Shown: piece after piece, positions 1 through 8,121 of the stretch | How the letters are laid out: every line of letters begins with the position of its first letter | Numbering within the stretch: position 1 is the first letter of the stretch | From: Actinomycetota bacterium | GTDB taxonomy: Bacteria; Actinomycetota; Actinomycetes; Nanopelagicales; Nanopelagicaceae | Assembly (NCBI GenBank): GCA_026392815.1 | Contig: JAPLBI010000008.1 | Coordinates: 15,841-26,699, forward strand | Direction of reading: 5' to 3' | DNA length: 10,859 nucleotides | Made by a program: the position numbers and the translations under genes | Notes under the pieces: generated by a model | Database searches by the model: none | What the model was told of the DNA's origin: nothing | The model's input: only the letters and a program-made list of their open reading frames with translations

Positions 1-1
1 T

Positions 2-508
2 ATAAAAGTTGAACTCTCTGGTGGCATTCGTGACGATGAATCTTTAAAGCGTGCCTTGGCCACAGGATGTACTCGCGTAAACCTTGGCACTGCAGCTCTG
101 GAAAACCCCGAATGGACGGCGCGCGTGATTGCCGAACACGGAGATCGCATCGCTGTCGGTTTAGATGTTCGCGGCCATGTGTTAGCGGCGCGCGGTTGGA
201 CTAAAGAAGGCGGCGATCTCTTTGAAACGATTGAACGTTTAGAGCGCGATGGCTGCTCTCGCTATGTGGTTACCGATGTTACAAAAGATGGAACGCTCCA
301 AGGTCCAAACCTGGAACTACTTAAAGAGGTATGTGCGGCAACAAAGAAGCCGGTTGTTGCCAGCGGTGGAATCTCATCCCTTGCCGACATCACTGCACTT
401 TCATCACTTCATGCAATTGGAGTTGAAGGCGCAATAGTTGGTAAGGCTCTTTATGCAGGTGCGTTCACTCTTGAAGAAGCTTTGGCTATCACTAAGGGTG
501 CGAAGTAA
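2..508 (+). CDS. priA: PriA, bifunctional HisA/TrpF phosphoribosyl isomerase (5' end missing)
   Basis: The frame is open from base 2 to the TAA at 506-508. About 168 residues are visible, beginning [15 protein letters not shown], so roughly the first third of this (beta/alpha)8 barrel lies outside the window, including the N-terminal catalytic Asp. HisA isomerises ProFAR in histidine synthesis; the actinobacterial PriA form also isomerises phosphoribosylanthranilate in tryptophan synthesis. Visible signatures are GLDVRG (catalytic Asp of the HisA family), the RGW loop near bases 193-201 that is characteristic of Pri[14 protein letters not shown] (second-half catalytic Asp), ASGGISS and [12 protein letters not shown] (the phosphate-binding loops). 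The bifunctional reading is supported by the neighbours: a trp block follows with no trpF. Any ATG or TTG inside this stretch is not the true start. The family assignment is firm; the dual activity is inferred from family and context. Confidence 0.93.
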   Translation: MKVELSGGIRDDESLKRALATGCTRVNLGTAALENPEWTARVIAEHGDRIAVGLDVRGHVLAARGWTKEGGDLFETIERLERDGCSRYVVTDVTKDGTLQGPNLELLKEVCAATKKPVVASGGISSLADITALSSLHAIGVEGAIVGKALYAGAFTLEEALAITKGAK

Positions 509-1282
509 ATGGCGTTATCTATTCGGATCATTCCCTGCCTTGATGTGACTGATGGCCGAGTCGTAAAAGGAGTTAACTTCACCGATTTGGTTGATGCAGG
601 TGATCCAGTTGAGATGGCATCTCTTTACAATCTAGAAGGCGCCGACGAGTTAACTTTTCTAGATATCTCTGCCAGCAGCAGTAACCGCGAAACAACTTTA
701 GATGTAGTGCGCAAAACGGCAGAACAAGTCTTTATCCCGTTAACAGTTGGCGGCGGCATTCGCTCGGTTGATGATGTGGACCGTTTACTGCGCGCCGGTG
801 CAGATAAAGTTTCAATCAATACATCTGCCATTGCGCGCCCTGAATTAATCGCAGAAATCGCCGATCGCTTCGGCTCTCAAGTTTTAACCATCTCTATTGA
901 TGCGCGCCGCGCGAGAACTGAATCAGGATTTGAAGTTACAACGCATGGTGGTCGACAGAGCGCCGGGCTTGATGCTCTTGCATGGGTTGAAAAAGCTTGC
1001 GCACTTGGAGCAGGAGAGATCCTGCTCAACTCAATGGATGCCGATGGAACTCGCGCGGGCTATGACATCGGAATGATTACCGCCGTTCGCGCCATCTCTA
1101 AAGTTCCACTAATCGCCAGCGGTGGCGCAGGCGCGCTAGAAGATTTTGCCGCTGCCCTTGATGCCGGTGCAGATGCGCTACTTGCAGCGAGCGTCTTTCA
1201 CTTTGGAATTCACCGCATAGGTGATGTAAAGCGCTATCTAAGCGCGCAGGGTTATTCCATTCGCAACAACGCAACTGCGTAA
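509..1282 (+). CDS. hisF: Imidazole glycerol phosphate synthase, cyclase subunit HisF
   Basis: HisF takes ammonia from the HisH glutaminase and converts PRFAR to IGP and AICAR in cytoplasmic histidine synthesis. The protein is 257 residues, the usual full length for the family. It has the N-terminal [16 protein letters not shown] with catalytic Asp12, LTVGGGIRS (79-86), TISIDARR with the second catalytic Asp131, [20 protein letters not shown] and the C-terminal HFG of the barrel. The ATG directly abuts the priA stop with no spacer. A weak Shine-Dalgarno-like AAGGG lies about 10 nt upstream inside priA, so translation is probably coupled. HisH is not in the window and should lie upstream. No damaged residues were seen. 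Confidence 0.97.
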   Translation: MALSIRIIPCLDVTDGRVVKGVNFTDLVDAGDPVEMASLYNLEGADELTFLDISASSSNRETTLDVVRKTAEQVFIPLTVGGGIRSVDDVDRLLRAGADKVSINTSAIARPELIAEIADRFGSQVLTISIDARRARTESGFEVTTHGGRQSAGLDALAWVEKACALGAGEILLNSMDADGTRAGYDIGMITAVRAISKVPLIASGGAGALEDFAAALDAGADALLAASVFHFGIHRIGDVKRYLSAQGYSIRNNATA

Positions 1283-1296
1283 GGCAGAATAAGCAC

Positions 1297-1647
1297 ATGA
1301 GCGCTGCGATCCCACCAGATATAGCAGCGCGCCTAAAAGAGGGTATCGATTTAATTCCAGCGATCGCCCAAGATGCGCAAACCAGTGAAGTCTTGATGCT
1401 GGCTTATATGAACCGCGAAGCTCTTGCACTAACTCTGGCGACAGGTAAGGCAACTTACTGGAGCCGCAGCCGCAGCGAACTCTGGGTAAAGGGTGCAATA
1501 TCTGGCCACACTCAAGAGGTAGTTTCAATTTCACTTGATTGTGATGGCGATGCCTTGCTTCTGAAAGTTAACCAAGTTGGCGCGGCTTGCCACACGGGGG
1601 ATAAGACTTGTTTTCATAATCCGCTCGAGATTAGCGCGGAGCGATGA
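1297..1647 (+). CDS. hisI: Phosphoribosyl-AMP cyclohydrolase HisI
   Basis: This enzyme opens the purine ring of phosphoribosyl-AMP, the third step of histidine synthesis. It is the stand-alone 116-residue form; there is no fused HisE pyrophosphatase domain. Visible motifs are EVLMLAYMN near the N-terminus, [10 protein letters not shown] (54-63), G-x-x-S-GHTQEV, and the metal-binding set DCDGD (81-85; Mg ligands) with Cys82, Cys98 and Cys105 as zinc ligands in [10 protein letters not shown]. It starts 14 bp after hisF. Its TGA stop overlaps the trpE ATG by 4 bp (ATGA at 1644-1647), so the histidine and tryptophan genes are joined at this point, most likely on one transcript. Confidence 0.96.
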   Translation: MSAAIPPDIAARLKEGIDLIPAIAQDAQTSEVLMLAYMNREALALTLATGKATYWSRSRSELWVKGAISGHTQEVVSISLDCDGDALLLKVNQVGAACHTGDKTCFHNPLEISAER

Positions 1648-3137
1648 TGCAACTATCTGAATTTCGCGAATACGCCAAGAGCTACAACGTTATTCCTGTC
1701 TATCGCAAACTCCTTGCCGACGGCGAGACACCGCTCGGTGTTTATCGCAAGATTGCAAAGAACGAAGCATCAACTTTTCTCTTGGAATCTGCCGAACACG
1801 GGGGAGCCTGGTCACGGTATTCATTTATCGGCGCTCATTCGCAAGCAACTTTAAGTGAGAAAGATGGCAGTTCAATTTGGGTTGGCACAACGCCTGCTGG
1901 TGCACCAGTCGGAATAGATCCACTTGAAGCGCTTCGCCTATCGGCTGCGCATCTGAAATCTCCAAAGATTGCCGGACTTCCACCGCTTACTGGTGGGCTA
2001 GTTGGCTATATGGGTTATGACGCAGTTCGCCGCTTAGAGAAATTGCCGAACCAAAGCGCAAAAGATATTCCACTTCCTGAGATCGCCTTCATGTTAACTA
2101 GTGATCTCGCGGTAATGGATCACGCTGAAGGAACAATTACCTTGATCGCAAATGCCATCAACTGGGATGGGAGCAATGAGCGCATCGATGAAGCATTTAA
2201 CGACGCTCAACTTCGTTTAGATCGTATGCAATCTGATCTGCAAAGTTCGCTACCTGGTTACATCGATCAAATTCCAGACCGTCAGACTCCGCAATTTACG
2301 CAAAACATCTCTAGCGATGAATTCAAAAGTAAGGTGCTACAGGCCAAGGAAGAGATTGTTGCGGGTGAGGCTTTTCAAATAGTCCTATCGCAGCGCTTTG
2401 CTATGGAATGTAGCGCTGATGCTTTAGATGTTTACCGTGCGCTACGTCTTCATAACCCGAGCCCTTATATGTATCTCTTCCGCTTTACAGATGGGATTGA
2501 AGTAGTTGGATCAAGCCCAGAAGCTTTGGTTAAGGTGACCGGCAAAGAAGTAATGGTTCATCCAATCGCTGGAACTAGAAAACGTTCATCTTCTGCTGAG
2601 GAAGATCATCGTTTAGGCGAAGAATTATTGGCAGATCCCAAAGAGCGTGCCGAACACTTGATGCTGGTTGATCTAGGTAGAAATGATTTAGGGCGCATCT
2701 CAAAGCCAGGAACCGTTGAAGTTATCGACTTCATGCATATCGAACGCTATTCACACGTTATGCATATCGTTTCAACAGTTATCGGTGAACTTGCAGAAAC
2801 CTCTACGCCAGTTGACGCGCTCTTTGCCGTCTTTCCTGCTGGAACTTTATCTGGTGCTCCAAAGCCAAGGGCGATGGAGATCATTGAAGAACTCGAACCA
2901 ACTCGACGCGGGCTCTATGGTGGGGCAATTGGTTATATTGATTTCACTGGCAATATCGATACCTGTATCGCAATTCGTACCGCGCTGATTTATAACAAGA
3001 TGGCATACGTTCAGGCAGGAGCCGGCGTAGTAGCAGATTCTGATCCTGAATCAGAAGATCAGGAATGTGCAAATAAAGCAGCCGCTGTTTTAGGTGCCAT
3101 TAGCGCTGCAAATAAGATGAGGTCATCAAGTGTCTGA
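1644..3137 (+). CDS. trpE: Anthranilate synthase component I TrpE
   Basis: TrpE makes anthranilate from chorismate, using ammonia from the TrpG glutaminase, which is not in the window. The 497 residues are full length. The N-terminal domain carries the tryptophan feedback motif LLES (46-49), and a second feedback element, NPSPYMYLF, lies at 271-279. The chorismate-binding domain shows HPIAGTRKR (306-314), [48 protein letters not shown] (397-412), [11 protein letters not shown] and [13 protein letters not shown]. With both feedback motifs kept, the enzyme is probably tryptophan-inhibited. The start is an ATGATG pair; either ATG is possible, and the first gives the 4-bp overlap with hisI. Its 3' end overlaps the next small gene by 8 bp. 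Confidence 0.97.
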   Translation: MMQLSEFREYAKSYNVIPVYRKLLADGETPLGVYRKIAKNEASTFLLESAEHGGAWSRYSFIGAHSQATLSEKDGSSIWVGTTPAGAPVGIDPLEALRLSAAHLKSPKIAGLPPLTGGLVGYMGYDAVRRLEKLPNQSAKDIPLPEIAFMLTSDLAVMDHAEGTITLIANAINWDGSNERIDEAFNDAQLRLDRMQSDLQSSLPGYIDQIPDRQTPQFTQNISSDEFKSKVLQAKEEIVAGEAFQIVLSQRFAMECSADALDVYRALRLHNPSPYMYLFRFTDGIEVVGSSPEALVKVTGKEVMVHPIAGTRKRSSSAEEDHRLGEELLADPKERAEHLMLVDLGRNDLGRISKPGTVEVIDFMHIERYSHVMHIVSTVIGELAETSTPVDALFAVFPAGTLSGAPKPRAMEIIEELEPTRRGLYGGAIGYIDFTGNIDTCIAIRTALIYNKMAYVQAGAGVVADSDPESEDQECANKAAAVLGAISAANKMRSSSV

Positions 3138-3321
3138 GTTTGTTCAAATAGCCATCTCAATTTTAATTGTTGCAGCGCTCACGATCTATATTTCTAAACG
3201 TTTTAGAATTTCCAAGCGTTACGAGCGCCAATCGCGGAGTACGCCACCCATGAATTCCTGGAGCGCGCTCGATCACGGAATAGATCCCAGCGAAGTTAAA
3301 GGCGAGACTGAGAAGCCATGA
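3130..3321 (+). CDS. Small single-helix membrane protein of the trp operon (63 aa)
   Basis: I do not recognise a function. The gene starts with GTG, overlaps the end of trpE by 8 bp and overlaps the trpC start by 4 bp (ATGA at 3318-3321). That pattern of tight overlaps on both sides argues that it is a real coding gene. The protein has one hydrophobic helix at about residues 4-21, a basic stretch KRFRISKRYERQSR, and a short polar tail containing SWSALDHGIDPS. Actinobacteria often have a larger multi-helix conserved membrane protein between trpE and trpC, and from memory some of these end in a similar W-x-ALD-x-G-x-DP tail. The likely reading is that this is a shortened relative keeping the last helix and tail. 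Location would be the cytoplasmic membrane. The role is unknown. Confidence 0.72.
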   Translation: MSEFVQIAISILIVAALTIYISKRFRISKRYERQSRSTPPMNSWSALDHGIDPSEVKGETEKP

Positions 3322-4091
3322 CTGTTCTAGATTCAATTATTGAAGGCGTCCGTGAAGATTTAGCGAAACGTCGGAAATCGCTCAACCAAATTCATGAAGA
3401 GATGACACAGGCTGCTCCGGTTCGCGATGCTCACATTGCCTTAACAGGGGATGCGATGAAAGTTATTGCGGAGGTAAAACGATCTTCGCCTAGTAAAGGG
3501 GCGCTATCTGCAATCGCTGATCCCGCCGCGTTAGCTGAGCGCTATCAAAGCGCAGGTGCAAGTGTGATTAGCGTTCTAACAGAAGAGCGCCGCTTTAAAG
3601 GATCGCTCGCTGATTTAGATGCAGTACGTGCTCGCGTTGACATTCCAGTTTTGAGAAAAGATTTCATGGTTGATGAGTATCAATTCTTCGAAGCGCGCGC
3701 TCATGGCGCAGATTTGGTTCTGTTAATCGTTGCCGCCCTATCTAAGAGCCAACTGAAAGACTTTTTTGATATCGCAACTGAATTAAAGATGGCATCACTT
3801 ATTGAAGTTCACACAGCAGATGAGTTAGAGAGAGCGCTAGAAATCTCTCCTCTAATAGTCGGAGTGAATTCCCGAAATCTAAAGACCTTGGAAGTAGATC
3901 CCACAGCATTCTCTGATTTGATTCCGAGAATTCCTGCCGAGTTAATCCGCGTTGCAGAATCTGGAATTTCAACTCGAAGCGATGTTGAGTTTGCGCAGAA
4001 CTCAGGCGCAAAGGCGATCTTGGTAGGTGAAGCCCTGGTTACATCGGGGGATCCGGATTTGGCGATGCGGACCTTATTGGGTCGAGGGTAG
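3318..4091 (+). CDS. trpC: Indole-3-glycerol phosphate synthase TrpC
   Basis: TrpC closes the indole ring, converting CdRP to indole-3-glycerol phosphate. It is a single-domain 257-residue barrel, not the TrpC-TrpF fusion found in enterobacteria. Catalytic and binding residues are all visible: Glu52 and Lys54 in [11 protein letters not shown], Lys114 in LRKDF, Glu163 in LIEVH, Asn184 in VNSRNL, and Glu214 in AESGIS. The ATG is fixed by the 4-bp overlap with the preceding small membrane gene. The stop is TAG, the only TAG terminator of an intact gene in the window. A Shine-Dalgarno-like stretch for trpB covers its last codons. Confidence 0.97.
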   Translation: MTVLDSIIEGVREDLAKRRKSLNQIHEEMTQAAPVRDAHIALTGDAMKVIAEVKRSSPSKGALSAIADPAALAERYQSAGASVISVLTEERRFKGSLADLDAVRARVDIPVLRKDFMVDEYQFFEARAHGADLVLLIVAALSKSQLKDFFDIATELKMASLIEVHTADELERALEISPLIVGVNSRNLKTLEVDPTAFSDLIPRIPAELIRVAESGISTRSDVEFAQNSGAKAILVGEALVTSGDPDLAMRTLLGRG

Positions 4092-4092
4092 G
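4084..4092 (+). promoter_or_regulatory. Ribosome binding site deciding the trpB start
   Basis: A purine-rich GAGGGTAGG lies 9 nt before the ATG at 4102. It supports the start at 4102 over the longer in-frame GTG at 4027, which would place 25 extra residues inside trpC and would not look like a TrpB N-terminus. Confidence 0.6.
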
Positions 4093-4101
4093 CTTAATCC
4101 C

Positions 4102-5313
4102 ATGTCGACTACGCCGCAAGAAGATCTTGGATCCATATTGGGACACTTCGGTCCTTATGGCGGTCGCTTTGTACCTGAAGCGCTGATTGGCGCTCTCGAA
4201 GAGCTAGAAACGGCGCATCGCACTGCGCAAGAAGATCCTTCATTTGTCGCAGAGCTCGCAGAACTTCATCGCACATACACAGGTCGACCTAGCATCCTCA
4301 CTGAAGCAAAACGCTTTGCAGAACATGCGGGCGGTGCACGCATAATTTTAAAGCGCGAAGATTTAAACCACACTGGCAGCCATAAGATCAACAACGTTCT
4401 AGGACAAGCGCTACTTACAAAGCGCATGGGTAAGAAGCGCATCATCGCCGAAACCGGCGCCGGTCAACATGGAGTTGCATCAGCTACAGCGGCCGCGTTA
4501 ATGGGACTTGAATGTGTTGTCTACATGGGCGAAGAAGATACAAAACGCCAAGCGCTAAATGTTGCCCGTATGAAGTTGCTTGGCGCAGAAGTTATTCCTG
4601 TTACAACTGGATCACGTACCTTAAAAGATGCCATCAATGAAGCGATGCGCGATTGGGTAACTAACGTTGAAACCACTCACTACATGCTGGGCACCGTTGC
4701 AGGTCCGCACCCCTTCCCAACTATGGTTAGAGATTTTCATAAGATTATCGGCGAAGAAACACGCGAACAAGTTTTAGCGCTCACTGGTCGCCTACCTGAT
4801 GCAGTTCTGGCATGTGTTGGTGGCGGATCAAATGCCATCGGAATTTTCCACCGCTTTATCTCTGATCCATCAGTACGTTTGATTGGGCTAGAAGCAGGTG
4901 GAGATGGGGTGGAAACCGGACGCCATGCAGCAACAATTACTGGTGGAACTCCAGGAGTTCTGCACGGAACTCGATCTTATGTTTTGCAAGATGCAAATGG
5001 TCAAACTGTTGAGTCACATTCAATTTCTGCTGGTCTTGATTATCCTGGTGTAGGTCCTGAACATGCGTACTTGCATGACATTGGGCGCACTGAGTATCGC
5101 GCCATCACAGATGAACAAGCGATGCATGCCTTTGCACTTCTTTCGAAGACAGAAGGAATTATTCCGGCGATCGAAACTGCACATGCTCTAGCAGGTGCGC
5201 TCCAGGTTGGAAATGAACTAGGTAAAGATGCGATTATCGTTATCAACCTTTCTGGTCGCGGCGATAAAGATGTGCAGACTGCAGCGCAATACTTTGGAAT
5301 TCCACTGGATTAA
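4102..5313 (+). CDS. trpB: Tryptophan synthase beta chain TrpB
   Basis: TrpB is the PLP enzyme that joins indole, channelled from TrpA, with serine to make tryptophan. From the ATG at 4102 it is 403 residues, a normal length. The protein starts [10 protein letters not shown], then [15 protein letters not shown] typical of TrpB1 N-termini. PLP Schiff-base Lys95 sits in [10 protein letters not shown]; the catalytic Glu is in AETGAGQHG (Glu117); the PLP phosphate loop is GGGSNAIG (240-247); the C-terminal LSGRGDKD holds the pyridine-contacting Ser. The TAA stop shares one base with the trpA start (TAATG), fitting the equimolar alpha2-beta2 complex. An in-frame GTG at 4027 is rejected as the start. 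Confidence 0.97.
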   Translation: MSTTPQEDLGSILGHFGPYGGRFVPEALIGALEELETAHRTAQEDPSFVAELAELHRTYTGRPSILTEAKRFAEHAGGARIILKREDLNHTGSHKINNVLGQALLTKRMGKKRIIAETGAGQHGVASATAAALMGLECVVYMGEEDTKRQALNVARMKLLGAEVIPVTTGSRTLKDAINEAMRDWVTNVETTHYMLGTVAGPHPFPTMVRDFHKIIGEETREQVLALTGRLPDAVLACVGGGSNAIGIFHRFISDPSVRLIGLEAGGDGVETGRHAATITGGTPGVLHGTRSYVLQDANGQTVESHSISAGLDYPGVGPEHAYLHDIGRTEYRAITDEQAMHAFALLSKTEGIIPAIETAHALAGALQVGNELGKDAIIVINLSGRGDKDVQTAAQYFGIPLD

Positions 5314-6113
5314 TGACTGCACTCGATCAACTATTTGTAAAGGTTCGCGCTGAAAATCGCGCTGCACTAATTGCCTATATCCCTGCAGGTTTTCCTTCTC
5401 AAGCAGGTTGTGAAAAAGTTATTCAAACCTTTATCGATGCCGGAGTTGACGCGATCGAGATTGGTTTTCCATATAGCGATCCGGTAATGGATGGTCCAAC
5501 TATTCAGGCGGCGGCAGTTACCTCTTTAGAAAATGGAACAGGTGCTGCTGAAGTTATGTCTGCTCTCAAGGTTGCAACCGATGGTGGAGTAGCAGCAGTA
5601 GTTATGACTTACTGGAACCCGATTGAGCGCTATGGTGTTGAAGAATTTGCCGAAGCGATTGCAGCAAATGGTGGATCTGGCGTAATTACTCCTGATTTAA
5701 CAATTGAAGAGTCCGTCGCCTGGTTAGGCGCTACTAAGCAAAATTCGATTAATCCAATCTATGTAATTGCGCCAAGCACATCAGATGCTCGAATGCCTAA
5801 GGTAACTGCAGCTTGTGGTGTATTTGTTTATGCCGCAAGTTTGATGGGCGTAACTGGAGCACGTAATTCGGTTTCATCAGGTGCGGCAGATTTGGTCGCG
5901 CGCATTCGCACAACGACTGGACTACCAGTCGCCGTTGGCTTGGGTGTATCAACTCGCGAGCAAGCTCAAGGCGTTGCTGCATACGCTGACGGTGTTATCG
6001 TCGGTTCCGCCTTTATTAAGGCTTTGCAAGATGCTCCAAATGAGGAAGCCGGATTGGCTGCAGTTAAAGAGTTAGCAACAGAGTTAGCGAAAGGTGTACG
6101 TGAGGGACGATGA
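5313..6113 (+). CDS. trpA: Tryptophan synthase alpha chain TrpA
   Basis: TrpA cleaves indole-3-glycerol phosphate to indole and glyceraldehyde 3-phosphate and passes indole to TrpB. The 266-residue barrel has its two catalytic acids at the same numbers as the enterobacterial enzyme, Glu49 and Asp60, in AIEIGFPYSDPVMDGPTIQ. Further family motifs are YIPAGFP near the start, MTYWNP, GVITPDL, APSTSD, YAASLMGVTGAR and VGLGVSTREQA with DGVIVGSA for phosphate binding. It begins on the last base of the trpB stop and overlaps the next gene by 4 bp (ATGA at 6110-6113), so the trp block is translationally linked to the redox genes downstream. Confidence 0.97.
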   Translation: MTALDQLFVKVRAENRAALIAYIPAGFPSQAGCEKVIQTFIDAGVDAIEIGFPYSDPVMDGPTIQAAAVTSLENGTGAAEVMSALKVATDGGVAAVVMTYWNPIERYGVEEFAEAIAANGGSGVITPDLTIEESVAWLGATKQNSINPIYVIAPSTSDARMPKVTAACGVFVYAASLMGVTGARNSVSSGAADLVARIRTTTGLPVAVGLGVSTREQAQGVAAYADGVIVGSAFIKALQDAPNEEAGLAAVKELATELAKGVREGR

Positions 6114-6598
6114 GTAACTTCGAAAAGCTGCAACCTTGGATTGGTTTGGTTTGTCGACTCACCCTCGGAGGAGTTCTCTTTGTCGCAGGTTATTTAAAAG
6201 TCGACAAGCTCGAGGTATCTCAAATGGCAGTTCGGTCATATGAATTACTTCCAATTCCGATCGCTAATTTTCTTGGCCAGACTCTGCCTTTCTTTGAAGT
6301 TGTCATTGGCCTATTGCTCATTGTTGGAGCGGCAACTCGCGCTGTTGCAGCCCTAGGTGGATTCACCATGTTTGTCTTTATCATCGCAATTGCACAAGCC
6401 TGGGCGCGCGGCTTAAGTATCGATTGCGGTTGCTTTGGCGGGGGAGGCACAGTAGATCCTGGTCAGACACGCTACCTTCAGGAGATTCTCAGAGATGCTG
6501 GGCTAGTAGCGCTTGCCCTATTCTTAGTGCGATATCCGTTAACCAAGTTTTCTATTGATAAAACACCTAAACAATCTAACGCAGGAGATACGGAATAA
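6110..6598 (+). CDS. MauE/DoxX-like four-helix membrane redox protein
   Basis: A 162-residue membrane protein with about four hydrophobic helices, at roughly residues 10-28, 52-74, 78-98 and 127-142. It resembles the MauE/DoxX family. The motif DCGCFGGGG (105-113) follows the third helix, so Cys106 and Cys108 form a CxC pair, a feature of MauE-like proteins that work with thiol-disulfide exchange partners. The next gene encodes a DsbA-like protein, so this one may pass electrons to or from it; that is inference from motif and position. A GAGGGA Shine-Dalgarno-like sequence lies just before the ATG inside trpA, and the 4-bp overlap with trpA indicates co-transcription. The exact quinone or protein partner cannot be read from the sequence. 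Confidence 0.8.
   Translation: MSNFEKLQPWIGLVCRLTLGGVLFVAGYLKVDKLEVSQMAVRSYELLPIPIANFLGQTLPFFEVVIGLLLIVGAATRAVAALGGFTMFVFIIAIAQAWARGLSIDCGCFGGGGTVDPGQTRYLQEILRDAGLVALALFLVRYPLTKFSIDKTPKQSNAGDTE
6583..6588 (+). promoter_or_regulatory. Ribosome binding site of the DsbA-like gene
   Basis: AGGAGA lies 12 nt before the ATG at 6601, inside the end of the MauE-like gene. It is a good match to the anti-SD complement and fixes the start. Confidence 0.5.
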
Positions 6599-6600
6599 AG

Positions 6601-7259
6601 ATGGCACAAGCGAAAAAATCAAACGGCGGAAAAGATAACTTCACACGTAACCTCGTAGTTGCAGTTGTAGTTGGAGTAGCTCTAATCATGCTGGTGCCCA
6701 CTGTTCTCTCTAAGCAAGGCGATTCCACTGCTGCAATTCCTGCTACCGCCTCAGTAAATGATGGTTATGGGTTGGTCTTTAACAGCGAATTAACTGACGT
6801 TCCATTTATCGAAATTTACGAAGACTTCCAGTGTCCGGCTTGCGCACGCTTTGAAGCGATCAGCGGTCCTTACATCGAAGAGTTAATTGCTACCAAGAAG
6901 GCCAAGGTGGCATTCCACATGCTCTCCTTCCTCGGCGGTGAATCACAGATTGCAGCAAATGCAGCAGCATGTTCTGCAGATCAAGGACTCTCTACGCCAA
7001 CCAGCCTGCCGAAAATACAGGTGCTTGGACATCTCAGTATTTTGCAACTCTTGGAATCGGTCTAGGAATTTCTAGCAGCGATTACGACAAGTGCGTAACA
7101 GGCCAGGATTACATGGGTTGGGTTAAGAACGTTGCAGAAGAAGGATCGAAGAGAAATATCAACTCAACTCCAACGGTTTTGATCAACGGTAAGGAAATAG
7201 ATCGCAACACTGCATACGGAAGCCTTGCTGACTTTATGCTTGCGGTTGAAAAAGCCTAA
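6601..7259 (+). pseudogene. DsbA-like membrane-anchored thioredoxin-fold protein, frame broken
   Basis: This should be an extracytoplasmic thiol-disulfide oxidoreductase. The N-terminus has a basic cytoplasmic tail, a membrane anchor at about residues 17-36, and then the fold with FIEIYEDFQCPACARFE; the active site is CPAC at 78-81. This frame runs to SADQG and then to a spurious TAG at 7063-7065. The homologous sequence resumes in another frame, from about 6990 (LYANQPAENTGAW) to the TAA at 7257-7259, and contains the cis-Pro loop STPTVLINGK. Relatives usually have about eight residues between ADQG and LYANQ that are missing here. A loss of 3n+1 bases (for example 22 or 25) near 6985-6992 would explain both the gap and the shift. 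Codon use and context are normal on both sides, so an assembly error is at least as likely as a true pseudogene. Confidence 0.82.
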
Positions 7260-7270
7260 CTAGATTCCGC

Positions 7271-8080
7271 ATGAATCGCTCGATACCTACTCCTTCTATT
7301 TCGGAAGTATCAGTCGGGCCTTTCACCGTTCATTTCTATGCGCTCTGCATAATTGCTGGAATTGCTACTGCAATTTGGCTGGGCAATAAGCGCCTTGCTG
7401 CTCGTGATGAATCGTTAAGAGGCGTTGTCTCTGAAGTCGCAGTGATCGCAGTGCCTTCCGGAATTATTGGTGGAAGGCTCTATCACGTAATAACAACACC
7501 AGAAGATTTCTTCGGTGCAGATGGCGAACTCCTTGCGATATTAAAGATTTGGCAGGGTGGGCTTGGAATTTGGGGCGCGATATCACTCGGTGCGCTGGGA
7601 GCGTTCTACTCTTATAGAAGACTAGCGCGCACAATGAATTTGCCGAGTTTTGGAGTCTTTCTTGATGTAATTGCTCCAGGAATTCTCCTTGCGCAAGCGA
7701 TTGGTCGATTTGGAAATTGGTTTAACGCCGAACTCTTTGGTCGCCCGCTAGATACTTGGTGGGGATTATCAATTCCATATAAATATCGACCAAGTGGATA
7801 TGGCCTCGTTGAAACATTTCACCCAACATTTCTCTACGAAGCGATCTGGTGCACTTTGATCGCCTTCTTATTGATGGGCGCATCGAAACACTGGTCTGCT
7901 GGTTGCACCTTCGCGGCATATGTATTTAGCTATTCGCTGGGCCGCTTCTTTATCGAATCCATCCGTATTGATCCAGCACATAACTTTGCGGGGCTACGGA
8001 TAAATCAATGGGTGAGCATGGGGCTAGTGATGGTTTCTGCGCTAGTTTTCCTCCGACTACGCGCCCGCGATAAGGCCTAA
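7271..8080 (+). CDS. lgt: Prolipoprotein diacylglyceryl transferase Lgt
   Basis: Lgt transfers diacylglycerol from phosphatidylglycerol to the lipobox Cys of prelipoproteins in the cytoplasmic membrane. The 269-residue protein has multiple hydrophobic helices and the family hallmarks: HFYALCIIAGI near the N-terminus, GGRLYHV (68-74), QGGLGIWGA, the Lgt signature GRFGNWFNAELFGRP (145-159), FHPTFLYEA and GRFFIESIR (224-232). The start at 7271 is 11 bp after the DsbA-like gene. No Shine-Dalgarno sequence precedes it; a TAGATT at 7261-7266 resembles a -10 box but sits slightly too close to the ATG. It is a usual neighbour of trpA and gltB in Actinobacteria. The short C-terminus has no long tail. 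Confidence 0.95.
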   Translation: MNRSIPTPSISEVSVGPFTVHFYALCIIAGIATAIWLGNKRLAARDESLRGVVSEVAVIAVPSGIIGGRLYHVITTPEDFFGADGELLAILKIWQGGLGIWGAISLGALGAFYSYRRLARTMNLPSFGVFLDVIAPGILLAQAIGRFGNWFNAELFGRPLDTWWGLSIPYKYRPSGYGLVETFHPTFLYEAIWCTLIAFLLMGASKHWSAGCTFAAYVFSYSLGRFFIESIRIDPAHNFAGLRINQWVSMGLVMVSALVFLRLRARDKA

Positions 8081-8095
8081 ACCTTCGCGGTTTTT
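8079..8095 (+). terminator. Possible weak intrinsic terminator after lgt
   Basis: AAACC and GGTTT can pair around a TTCGC loop, and the 3' arm runs into TTTTT. The stem is only 5 bp and overlaps the lgt stop codon, so it is weak. It coincides with the end of the long operon and lies just before a candidate promoter for the next gene. Confidence 0.35.
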
Positions 8096-8109
8096 CCGCA
8101 TTGATCCGA

Positions 8110-8115
8110 TAGGCT
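8110..8115 (+). promoter_or_regulatory. Candidate -10 box for a leaderless VIT-family transcript
   Basis: TAGGCT matches the actinobacterial -10 pattern TANNNT and ends 6 nt before the ATG at 8122. Transcription would start at or next to the A of the ATG. There is no usable Shine-Dalgarno sequence in front of the gene, which fits a leaderless mRNA. No clear -35 box is seen. Confidence 0.42.
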
Positions 8116-8121
8116 GTAAAT

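Noticed and set aside
4027..4101. A longer trpB start at the in-frame GTG inside trpC.
   Set aside because: The extra residues do not resemble TrpB, overlap trpC by 65 bases, and a Shine-Dalgarno-like sequence lies before the ATG at 4102.
6985..6992. Programmed ribosomal frameshift in the DsbA-like gene.
   Set aside because: There is no slippery heptamer at the junction, and residues are missing as well, which frameshifting would not explain.
7261..7266. TAGATT as a -10 box for a leaderless lgt transcript.
   Set aside because: It ends only 4 nt before the ATG, closer than a start at the AUG would need, and no -35 is visible. Co-transcription from upstream is simpler.
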